Of a DNA stretch of 64,000 nt, positions 1-10,100 are shown piece by piece. The notes below the pieces were generated by a model, which did no database searches, had not been told where the DNA came from, and saw only the letters and a program-made list of their open reading frames with translations. Source of the DNA: Lycium barbarum (Eukaryota > Streptophyta > Magnoliopsida > Solanales > Solanaceae); NCBI RefSeq assembly GCF_019175385.1, contig NC_083344.1, forward strand, positions 59,706,782 through 59,770,781, written 5' to 3'. Each line of letters starts with the position of its first letter. Position 1 is the first letter of the stretch. The position numbers were made by a program, and so were the translations under genes.

Positions 1-1675
1 CTGCTACTACGTTGGCTTTTCCAGGGTGATATGGAATATCAACATCGTAGTCTTTCAGCAACTCTAGCCACTTCCTCTGCCGCAAATTCAGCTCCTTCTG
101 CTTAAAGATATATTGAAGGCTCTTGTGGTCCGTATAAATATCAACATGGACGCCATATTGATAATGTCTCTATATTTTTAAAGCATGAATTACTGCTGCT
201 AGCTCCAAATCATGAGTAGGATAATTTCTTTCATGCTTTTTGAGCTGCCGGGAGGCGTAGGCTATAACCCTGCCATGCTGCATTAATACACAACCTATCC
301 CAACACCAGAAGCATCGCAATAAACGGCATAACCGTCTGGTCCCTCAGGGAGAGTCAGAACTGGAGCTGTAGTCAAATTTTCTTTCAACAACTTCAAGCT
401 TCGTTCACAAGCATCAGTCCACTGGAACTTAGCTGCCTTCTGAGTCAGCTTCGTTAATGGCACTGCAATCCAAGCAACTTCTCCACAAATCTCCTATAAT
501 ATCCTGCCAATCCCAGAAAACTACGTACCTCAGTAGGGGTCGTCGGTCTCGGCCAAGCCTTTACAGCCTCAATTTTTTGTGTATCCACCCGAAGGCCATC
601 AGCTCCAATGATATGCCCCAAAAATGCCACTGAAGTCAACCAGAATTCACATTTAGAGAATTTAGCATACAATTTCTGGTGACGGAGTACCCCAAGTACC
701 GCCCTCAGGTGGTCTGCATGCTCCTCTTCTTATCGCGAATAGACCAGGATATCACCAATAAATACAATTACGAACATATCTAGAAACGACTTGAATACTC
801 GGTTCATTAGGTCCATAAACACTGCTGGGGCGTTGGTCAACCCAAAAGACATCACCCTAAACTCGTAGTGCCCGTATCGGGTCCTGAATGAGGTTTTTGG
901 AATATCTGCCTCTCTTATCCGCACCTGATGGTAGCCTGATCGTAGGTCTATCTTCGAGAAACACTTAGCGCCCTGTAATTGGTCAAATAAGTCATCAATC
1001 TTGGGGAGGGGATATTTCTTCTTTATTGTCACTTTGTTCAACAGCCTATAATCAATACACATCCGTAGCGACCCATCTTTCTTCCTCACGAACAGTACCG
1101 GCGCTCCCCAAGGTGATGTACTGGGCCTGATGAAGCCCTTCTCTAACAAATCCCTCAGCTGCTCCTTCAATTCTATCAGTTCTGCAGGTGCCATTCTGTA
1201 GGGAGGAATATATATAGGTTGAGTATCTGGCAGCACGTCTATCGTGAACTCTATCTCCCGCTCAAGAGAAAGACCTGGAAGCTCGTCTGGAAATACATCT
1301 GGAAATTCATTGACTACCGGGACCGACTGAAGAGTGGGTACCTCTGCTTTCATATCATGCACACGAACCAGATGATAAATATACCCCTTCTTAATCATCT
1401 TCCTGGCCTTGAGGTATGAAATAAACCTACCCCTCGGCGATGCTGTACTTCCCGTCCACTCTAAAATTGGTTCTCCTGGAAACTGGAAGCGAACTACCTT
1501 CTTTCGACAGTCAACGTCGGCATAACAAGAAGCTAACCAATCCATACCCATAATAACATCAAACTCAGTCATATCCAGCTCTATCAGATCCGCTTTGGTG
1601 CAACGGCCACATATATCTATGGCACAATCTCTATATACTCGCCTTGCTATAACGGAATCTCCTACCGGTGTAGCT
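1..1675 (-). pseudogene. Ty3/gypsy pol remnant of element A: protease end, reverse transcriptase, RNase H
   Basis: This reads leftwards and runs off the left edge. Pol copies retrotransposon RNA into DNA in cytoplasmic particles. In order it shows the protease-RT linker with GMDWL near 1535-1550, the RT fingers and palm ([31 protein letters not shown]), the RT catalytic motif near 748-760, a connection domain, and RNase H with YCDASG and a following ELAAV, reaching DHKSL near the edge. The style fits the Del/Tekay chromovirus group. It is broken: the RT catalytic motif reads FIGD, so the first of the usual two aspartates is glycine (codon 754-756); a stop lies at 730-732, a frameshift near 490, and another stop at 170-172. 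The upstream protease and gag lie at 19210-20787, separated by array B. Integrase would lie beyond the left edge. The family assignment is secure; the lineage is inferred. Confidence 0.93.
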
Positions 1676-1680
1676 ACCTC
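1676..1680. repeat. Left target-site duplication (ACCTC) of array B
   Basis: ACCTC precedes the TGTTATAG end of array B and recurs at 19205-19209 just after the terminal TGTGACA. Removing one copy and everything between rejoins the protease and RT parts of element A. This proves the whole three-LTR array occupies a single integration site. Confidence 0.93.
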
Positions 1681-4600
1681 TGTTATAGCCCGTATATTGT
1701 ACGTTTGGAAATTCCAAAGTCGTCGTGGAAAGTTAGGGGCGAGATCATTTTCAAAAAAATTATTTCAATGTACGAGTGGTTGAAAATATTATTTATGATT
1801 ATTATCAGTATCGAAATGTTGAGAAAGGTTAAGGGCAAAAGGAGAAATTCGCAAAATGATCAATGGAAATAATGTGGAAGCTTAGGGGCAAAATGGTAAT
1901 TTCACCTAATGTTCAAGAATGATCTTGGAGGAGCAAAAATGTTCAAGAAAATTTATGAAGAGGCCATATTGGCCGTGCATTATATGCCCTTCTTTGTAAT
2001 TAATGGGGGCTAATGGTGAGTATAGAATAATATATGGGTCAAAGCTTCCTTAAGAAGACATTTGGTCTTCTTTGACCATATGAAAAATTCAAAGAAAAAT
2101 CAAGAAAAAGAAAGAAGAGTCTAGAAGAGGAAGGAAAGGGACTTGAGGTCATACTTGAAGGACTAAATTATAAATATGAAAAAGTAGTGGAAGACATGTA
2201 TATATATGTGGAGTCATCTTTTAGTTGAAGAAATAAGAAAGAAAGACAAAAAAAAGATGAAGGAGAAAAATGAGGCCTAGGTTCGGCCAAGAGGGAGAAA
2301 AATTTCCCCCATGAAATCTTGGTCCAAACAAATTATTTCTTCATATATTTCTACCCAATGAAAGGTCCTCTACAACATGGAGTAGGTGTTGAAGCAAGTG
2401 GAATGCTCATTGGAGTCATATACCAACCCTAAGCCAAGGGTGAAGTTGAAGGAAAAAAAAAGGGGTAAGAACTAATCTTCCTTTATGTTGTATGAATGCT
2501 TGGTATATGTTGTTGTATGGAGAAATGAATGGAAAACATGAAACCTTGCATGATTGAAGTTGTAGCCGTGCATGGTGTGTGTTGTGTGTTGTGTTGGATG
2601 GAAGATTGAATTAATGTTATGTAGTGTGTTGGTTGTTGTTGTAATGTGTAGGAAAAGATAGGAAATTCATGAAATATGTTGTTGTTGTGGTATGCCCAAA
2701 TGGGGTGTGGGTTGACAAACCATGATGATTTAATTCTATTTGATATTTTAGTTGTTGTTATTATGGATTCTACGATGAAAAATGCAAGTTTGGTGGTTTG
2801 GAACAAAATGGCAATTGATATGAGAATGTTGAAGAAGTTAATACCATATTAGTTTAAAGTCTTACATTGCATGAATGGTGTAGTAAGTGCCTGGTTGTGG
2901 ATGTGGTTTATGAATTTAGAATAAAAAAAAATGTGTGGTTAAGTCCTTGTTGAAGATTTCAGATATCATTGAATCATTGGGAAGATTGTAAGTGTTGCTA
3001 GAATAATTGCTAGTATTGTTGATTTGGCCGAGTTCCATTCTCGGGTTGTTGTTGATTGAAATTGGCCAAGTTGAACTTGGTGGTATGGTGTATTTACAGG
3101 GGAAATGCTGCCGAAATTTCGGCAAACAAAGTGTTACTTTGAAGAATCAACTTCTAAAAGCTCTAATCAAGTTTTGGTAAACATGACCAATTTGTAGATT
3201 TTGGCGAAATTGCAACTTAAATTTGGAGAAGCAAAAGGAAGCGGAAAAGGTATGTAAGGCTTTATCCTTCCTTCTATGGCATGTCTTAGACGTAATAAGT
3301 CGGGTACGAGCCTCGGGGACAACCCTATTCCCCGGAATCCGCACCTAAAGTTTTCCCTTTTTCCTTCAGTAGAATTGAATTAAAAAGTGTGCAAAATATT
3401 GGAAGAATGTCCTAAACCTCTAGAACTCGCATAAATAGGACCCGATGACCCTAAACCCTCACAAGTAACGCCATGATATGTAATATATGTAAACTTGGTA
3501 CGCCACCTCATTTAATCCGAGGTGGGCCCACTGTTTCCCGGATTTACCTTATTACTCCACTTGACTTACTTTGATGCTGAATCCAAAAGAAACCTTCGAT
3601 CCTTATTCCATTACCAAACGACAAGTACTGTACCTATCCCAACGAGAATACTTCCATGATGATAATGATAACGATGATGTCAGAAAAGAGAATATGCCTA
3701 AGATAAGTACGACAAGAATGATCTCACGACTAAGAGTCTTGAGCTAAGAATCCAATGTGAATATGGAAGTGTTATACTAGTTTCTAAAAGTCTTCAAAGC
3801 ATATGGATTAATGGTTATAATGCCTATGATCGTATTCTATGTCTCCTCTGAAAGCTGTCTTCCGTTGATAGTCACGCCTTATAATTATCGTTCCTTCAAG
3901 GTGAGACAAGTGACCCGATTATCCCATAATGTAATCGGAGGATTTCGACCTTACGTCACTCGGATGGACACACGACTTTCTTTGGGCTCTCATGCATGCC
4001 AATTGTATGACATATGAATATGAAGTGAATATGTATATGGGGAAGGGGAAGGGCCACTGTTATATCACCACCTGATTCAGCTAGATTCCATCCCGGACGC
4101 GGGATGCCCGGACGCGGGATATGGGAGAGCCGGATACGGCGTCTGTATATGTTATATATATTTATATATGATATGTTGGGACACTGTTAGGGAGGGGGGT
4201 GGGAGAGCCGATGTACCCGGCGTCTGTAAATGTGAATAAAGGTTACCGTTTTCTGAATCGTTCTGTTTTCTGTACATGTAAATAAGAAGTACTGTTTTTC
4301 TGAGAAAGGGACTAAGCATGCATGGCATCTGCCTGAAAGGCATCCATATGTACAGGTTACTTCTGTCCCAAGATAAGCTCCGTATGTCTATTCCGTTATT
4401 ATTCATACTGTATATTCCTTTATTATGTCACTATTCATGCCTTACATACTCAGTACAGTACTCGTACTGACCCCTCTTCTTCGGGGGCTGCGTTCATGCC
4501 GTTCAGGTACACCAGATGAGCCACAGTTATCATAGAAGATGTTCCAGCAGAGTTGGCGGGATCCACTTGTTCTGGAGTGCTGCCGAGTCAGAGTATATGA

Positions 4601-4887
4601 GCTATGATGTTTGTTCAATGTTAGAGACTTTGCAGACAGAGTCGTGGGTATAGAGTGTCAGCTTTGGTAGACGGCTTCACCAGTCAAATGCTATTACTGT
4701 GTTTCATGTCACGGGTCCCACAGATGATAGACTTTACATATGAAGAAAAAAAAAATTGAGAGCTTACTATGTATTTATTCCTTAACTGATACAAGAGTTT
4801 GTCTATGTAATAAGAGTCAGCGGGTTCGCTCGGCTCCAGATATGGGGTCGGGTGCCCATCACACCTTAGTAAAGTCAGGGTGTGACA
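1681..4887 (+). repeat. LTR 1 of array B
   Basis: Starts TGTTATAGCCC and ends GGTGTGACA, followed by a primer site. It holds the palindrome TGCCGAAATTTCGGCA near 3108-3123, a splice-donor-like AGGTATGTAAGGC near 3248-3260, paired CGGACGCGGGAT and GCCGG-containing repeats at 4090-4230, and the double-hairpin module at 4442-4500. No open frame on either strand is credible as a gene; the antisense frames recur in the other LTR copies only because the LTR itself is repeated. Confidence 0.92.
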
Positions 4888-4890
4888 AAG

Positions 4891-4902
4891 TGGTATCAGA
4901 GC
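4891..4902 (+). other. Primer binding site (initiator tRNA-Met type)
   Basis: TGGTATCAGAGC begins three bases after the LTR end and is complementary to the 3' end of plant initiator tRNA-Met, the usual primer for minus-strand DNA synthesis in Ty3/gypsy elements. Confidence 0.92.
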
Positions 4903-4945
4903 AGGTCGGTCCAAGGGTTGTCTGCAAAGTCGTGTCCAGTAGAGT

Positions 4946-4985
4946 CCTGTTTATGGGTGTGAAGCCGGCCACATTTATAAACAGG
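4946..4985 (+). promoter_or_regulatory. Stem-loop with palindromic loop GCCGGC (dimerisation-site-like)
   Basis: CCTGTTTAT (4946-4954) pairs perfectly with ATAAACAGG (4977-4985). An upper stem TGTG/CACA (4958-4961 with 4970-4973) closes a loop AA-GCCGGC whose last six bases (4964-4969) are self-complementary. The position just downstream of the primer site and the palindromic loop match a retroviral dimerisation initiation site. Function is inferred. Confidence 0.68.
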
Positions 4986-5574
4986 AGGCTGCGGGGCATC
5001 TAGGAAATATTGACCTTCTTTCTGTCTTAGATCGTGCGATAGAGCCAAGTCATAAGGAATAAGATTTCCCTATATGAGCTATATGTATGACGAAAGACAA
5101 TGAGCAAGGTTGCGGAAGCTTATAAAGGTAAGTCCCGACGTGATTGTTCTGTTACCTGAACTGGAAGTATTGGATGGCGGAGATGTGCCATATTGTCGTA
5201 CGTTCTGTGAGGCCTTGATGACATTGGCCGCATACAGGTTTTGAATAATAGGAACAGTAAAAGAGGTTCTGCCAGAACGGGTACGCCCCACAGGAAGAAG
5301 TATGGGAAAGAAATACCGTGAATAGGTAATAAGCGACATGCGTTGGTTCAGAAAGGTTATGGATTTGGGCGTGGCGACGAAGGTGAGATCGCTATCATCA
5401 GGAATTTGAAAGTCCAGGACAGGAGGTAGCCATACACACAGGCGGAAGATGAACATCGGGAACCAAAAAGGGTAAAATCGTAATTGTAAAAGGAATGACG
5501 TGGTACGAAAGTGCCTTCGGAGCCTGTGAAACCTCGACTCACTCCAGAACATGTAATAAAGGTCATGTGAAGAA

Positions 5575-5679
5575 GCGGGCGCAAAAATATCGGCATTAAG
5601 GCACCGAATTTCAGCGAAACTTTTGGGTTAAGCGTTTTCAAGTGGGGGCAATTCCATGATGGGTGACCCCCTGGGAAGT
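5575..5679 (+). other. 5S-rRNA-like segment in internal domain 1 of array B
   Basis: Aligned by eye to a plant 5S rRNA consensus recalled from memory, this stretch is co-linear from the GGGYGC start, through GGCACCGA, GGTTAAGCG (box A region) and TGGGGGCA, to GATGGGTGACCCCCTGGGAA (box C region). The last 20 bases before GT are the best match. The 5S 3' end (CCTCGTGTTGC) is not recognisable. It is unlikely to be a working 5S gene: box A continues with TTTTCA instead of TGCTTG. Confidence 0.7.
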
Positions 5680-6720
5680 TGGTGAGAAATTCTATAGATT
5701 GGGACATAAGAGCCAAATTAAAAGCTAGGGTATTTTAAGGAAAATTAGAGTGTATGGGATGGCTGGGAATCTTAAGAAGACGCGTGAAACGAGGCAGACT
5801 AGCTCGGTAAAGAGCCCTGGAATTAAGCTAGGCTTAAACAGCGTTTGAAAGTATCTTGTGAACTAGTTGATAGTAGATATGTGTGTATATATGAATGTGT
5901 AAGATATCCCGCATATGATTGTATGGGTGGCGTGCGATCCCCAACAACCGAAACTACGGGAAGAAAGGTATTGATCGCGCAAAGGTGCAGAAGTACGAGT
6001 GACAGCAAGAATAAATGGTGCCACCGTCATAAGGTAAACCGTTATTATTTTACCATGGGTTAGAATTGAAAGATTTAGTGCAGCGATACTTGGAAAGGAA
6101 AGAGAGTAAATGGATGGAAGATAGAAATCTTAAATGTAGGAAAAAGGTGAGAGTTAAGAAAACCTTAGTGAGTGAAACCACCGCGAGAAATTGATGGTAA
6201 AAATACGAGACCATTAGGATGAAAATTCAAGTAGGCATGTGAAAGGGATAGAGTGAGGAAAAAGGAAACAAGGAGAAATGTGTGGAGGTTGAGAGTTGAT
6301 TTCAACAAGTAGGTCTAAGAGAATGGTGACCAGGGTAGAGGGATGTGAAGTAAGAGAAGGAATGCTCAGGATGGTGATGGTGTTAAGATGAAAGATCTGA
6401 AAAAGGACAAGTATGTAGCTATAGTAATATGCTTAGAGGTTTAAGAAAATAACGGGACACTTATGAAATACGGGCGCACAGTTACAACACGAACACGTAG
6501 TTAAGAAAGAATTACAAGCAAGAGAGCTAAGCAAGTGAAATAACGAATAAAGGATAGAAAGGTATGGAAATGTGGACAAATGAGGACCTAGACAGGAAGT
6601 AAAAGAAAAGATTAAGATAAGAAGTTTTCGATATGTTAGGCACAAAGCTGGAAAAGAAGGTGAGGGATAAAGGTATAAGTGAAGACTCCATAAAGGACTA
6701 TGAGCATATAAGGAACCCTT

Positions 6721-6738
6721 TTAAGGGGGGGGGGGGGA
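6721..6738 (+). other. Internal purine tract, possible second polypurine primer
   Basis: A run of about 13 G followed by AGG sits about 370 bases before the 3' polypurine tract. The same site in internal domain 2 (about 12153-12167) and in array B' (about 51986-51999) also has a short A/G tract and a shared following sequence AGGCYATATTRGGCTTACAA. It could be a central-type plus-strand primer or an old duplicate of the 3' tract. Confidence 0.4.
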
Positions 6739-7069
6739 GGCCATATTGGGCTTACAAGGAATGACGATAAACGAAACGAGCACAACACATGAAGTCAAAA
6801 GAATAGTTGTAGTAAGAATCAGAAGGTGTGGCTTTTGCTAGATATGGTCGCGAAACAGTAACAGAAAAGAGATGATCTGAGAAAGACAAGGATAATACGT
6901 TGGCCCAACAAATTAGAAAACCCATGACACGGGAAGGAGATTCAGGTAAAAACTGAGAAGTTCAATTATAAAAGGAATGAGGTAAAGGATAAGGAGTGAG
7001 TATGAAGAAAGGACGACTACAAAAGGGATCCTCCCGAAGTATTACGACACCCCATAAGATCCGTTGACC

Positions 7070-7103
7070 ATTCGAGGACGAATGTTCTAAAGGGGGGGGA
7101 GGA
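7070..7103 (+). other. 3' polypurine tract with preceding hairpin
   Basis: ATTCG-AGGA-CGAAT (7070-7083) forms a short hairpin, followed by TTCTAAA and the tract GGGGGGGGAGGA that ends exactly at the next LTR. The tract is the expected plus-strand primer. Confidence 0.85.
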
Positions 7104-10100
7104 TGTTATAGCCCGTATATTGTACGTTTGGAAATTCCAAAGTCGTCGTGGAAAGTTAGGGGCGAGATCATTTTCAAAAAAATTATTTCAATGTACGAGT
7201 GGTTGAAAATATTATTTATGATTATTATTAGAATGGAAATGTTGAGAAAGGTTAAGGGCAAAAGGAGAAATTCGCAAAATGATCAATGGAAATAATGTGG
7301 AAGTTTAGGGGCAAAATGGTAATTTCACATAATGTTCAAGAATGATCTTGAAGTCGCAAAAATGTTCAAAAAGGTTTATGAAGAGGCCATATTGGCCGTG
7401 CACTATATGCCCTTATTTTTAATTAATGGGGGAAAATTGTGAGTATAGAATAATATATGGGTCAAAGCTTCCTTAAGAAGACATTTGGTCTTCTTTGACC
7501 ATATGAAAAATTCAAAGAAAAATCAAGAAAAAGAAAGAAGAGTCTAGAAGAGGAAGGAAAGGGACTTGAGGTCATACTTGAAGGACTAAATTATAAATAT
7601 GAAAAAGTAGTGGAAGACATGTATATATATGTGGAGTCATCTTTTAGTTGAAGAAATAAGAAAGAAAGACAAAAAAAAAAAGATGAAGGAGAAAAATGAG
7701 GCCTAGGTTCGGCAAAAAGGGAGAAAAATTTCCCCCATGAAATCTTGGTCCAAAAAAATTATTTCTTCATATATTTCTACCCAATGAAAGGTCCTCTACA
7801 ACATGGAGTAGGTGTTGAAGCAAGTGGAATGCTCATTGGAGTCATATACCAACCCTAAGCCAAGGGTGAAGTTGAAGGGGAAAAAAAGGGGTAAGAACTA
7901 ATCTTCCTTTATGTTGTATGAATGCTTGGTATATGTTGTTGTATGGAGAAATGAATGGAAAACATGAAACCTTGCATGATTGAAGTTGTAGCCGTGCATG
8001 GTGTGTGTTGTGTTGCATGGAAGATTGAATTAATGTCATGTAGTGTGTTGGTTGTTGTTGTATTGTGTAGGAAAAGATAGGAAATTTATGAAATATGTTG
8101 TTGTTGTGGTATGCCCAAATGGGGTGTGGGTTGACCAACCATGATGATTTAATTCTATTTGATATTTTAGTTGTTGTTATTATGGATTCTACGATGAAAA
8201 ATGCAAGTTTGGTGGTTTGGAACAAAATGGTAATTGATATGAGAATGTTGAAGAAGTTAATACCATATTAGTTTAAAGTCTTACATTGCATGAATGGTGT
8301 AGTAAGTGCCTGGTTGTGGATGTGGTTTATGAATTTAGAATAAAAAAAAATGTGTGGTTAAGTCCTTGTTGAAGATTTCGGATATCATTGAATCAATGGG
8401 AAGATTGTAAGTGTTGCTAGAATAATTGCTAGTATTATTGATTTGGCCGAGTTCCATTCTCGGGTTGTTGTTGATTGAAATTGGCCAAGTTGAACTTGGT
8501 GGTATGGTGTATTTACAGGGGAAATGCTGCCGAAATTTCGGCAAACAAAGTGTTACTTTGAAGAATCAACTTCTAAAAGCTCTAATCAAGTTTTGGTAAA
8601 CATGACCAATTTGTAGATTTTGGCGAAATTGCAACTTGAATTTGGAGAAGCAAAAGGAAGCGGAAAAGGTATGTAAGGCTTTATCCTTCCTTCTATGGCA
8701 TGTCTTAGACGTAATAAGTTGGGTACGAGCCTCGGGGACAACCCTATTCCCCGGAATCCGCACCTAAAGTTTTCCCTTTTTCCTTCAGTAGAATTGAATT
8801 AAAAAGTGTGCAAAATATTGGAAGAATGTCCTAAACCTCTAGAACTCGCATAAATAGGACCCGATGACCCTAAACCCTCACAAGTAACGCCTTGATATGT
8901 AATATATGTAAACTTGGTACGCCACCTCATTTGATCCGAGGTGGGCCCACTGTTTCCCGGATTTACCTTATTACTCCACTTGACTTACTTTGATGCTGAA
9001 TCCAAAAGAAACCTTCGATCCTTATTCCATTACCAAACGACAAGTACTGTACCTATCCCAACGAGAATACTTCCATGATGATAATGATAACGATGATGTC
9101 AGAAAAGAGAATATGCCTAAGATAAGTACGACAAGAATGATCTCACGACTAAGAGTCTTGAGCTAAGAATCCAATGTGAATATGGAAGTGTTATACTAGT
9201 TTCTAAAAGTCTTCAAAGCATATGGATTAATGGTTATAATGCCTATGATCGTATTCTATGTCTCCTCTTAAAGCTGTCTTCCGTTGATAGTCTCGCCTTA
9301 TAATTATCGTTCCTTCAAGGTGAGACAAGTGACCCGATTATCCCATAATGTAATCGGAGGATTTCGACCTTACGTCACTCCGATGGACACACGACTTTCT
9401 TTGGGCTCTCATGTATGCCAATTGTATGACATATGAATATGAAGTGAATATGTATATGTATATGTATATGGGGAAGGGGAAGGGCCACTGTTATATCACC
9501 ACCTGATTCAGCTGGATTCCATCCCGGACGCGGGATGCCCGGACGCGGGATATGGGAGAGCCGGATACGGCGTCTGTATATGTTATATATATTTATATAT
9601 GATATGTTGGGACACTGTTGGGGAGTGGGGTGGGAGAGCCGATGTACCCGGCGTCTGTAAATGTGAATAAAGGATATCGTTTTCTGAAACGTTCTGTTTT
9701 CTGTACATGTAAATAAGAAGTACTGTTTTTCTGAGAAAGGGACTAAGCATGCATGGCATCTGCCTGAAAGGCATCCATATGTACAGGTTATTTCTGTCCC
9801 AAGATAAGCTCCGTATGTCTATTCCGTTATTATTCATACTGTATATTCCTTTATTATGTCACTATTCATGCCTTACATACTCAGTACATTACTCGTACTG
9901 ACCCCTCTTCTTCGGGGGCTGCGTTCATGCCGCGCAGGTAGACCAGATGAGCCACAGTTATCATAGAAGTTGTTCCAGCAGAGTTGGCGGGCTCCACTTG
10001 TTCTGGAGTGCTGCCGAGTCAGAGTATATGAGCTATGATGTTTGTTCAATGTTAGAGACTTTGTAGACAGAGTCGTAGGTATAGAGTGTCAGCATTGGTA

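Larger units (their letters stand above)
4888..7103 (+). mobile_element. Internal domain 1 of array B, non-coding
   Basis: Runs from the primer site to the polypurine tract. The first 150 bases resemble the leader of coding element A (the stretch around GAGTC.TGTTTAT and the later TCTTAGATCGTGCGATAGAGC). After that comes non-coding sequence with the 5S-rRNA-like segment at 5575-5679, then a strongly purine-rich sense strand from about 6060 onward. No conserved retroelement protein motif appears in any frame, and open frames are short and antisense. A G-run tract at 6721-6738 precedes the true 3' tract. Confidence 0.85.

Noticed and set aside
2483..2806. Open frames repeated at matching places in the array B LTRs (for example antisense at 2483-2806, 7842-8225, 13381-13704)
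   Set aside because: They recur because the LTR is repeated, lie antisense to the element, differ in length between copies through indels, and show no domain.
4891..4902. TGGTATCAGAGC sites considered as tRNA gene fragments
   Set aside because: Each directly follows an LTR end and only the 12-base primer complement is present.
5575..5679. Calling the 5S-like segments functional 5S rRNA genes
   Set aside because: The 3' end of 5S is missing, the 5' half has many changes, and copies sit inside retrotransposons, not in a 5S tandem array.
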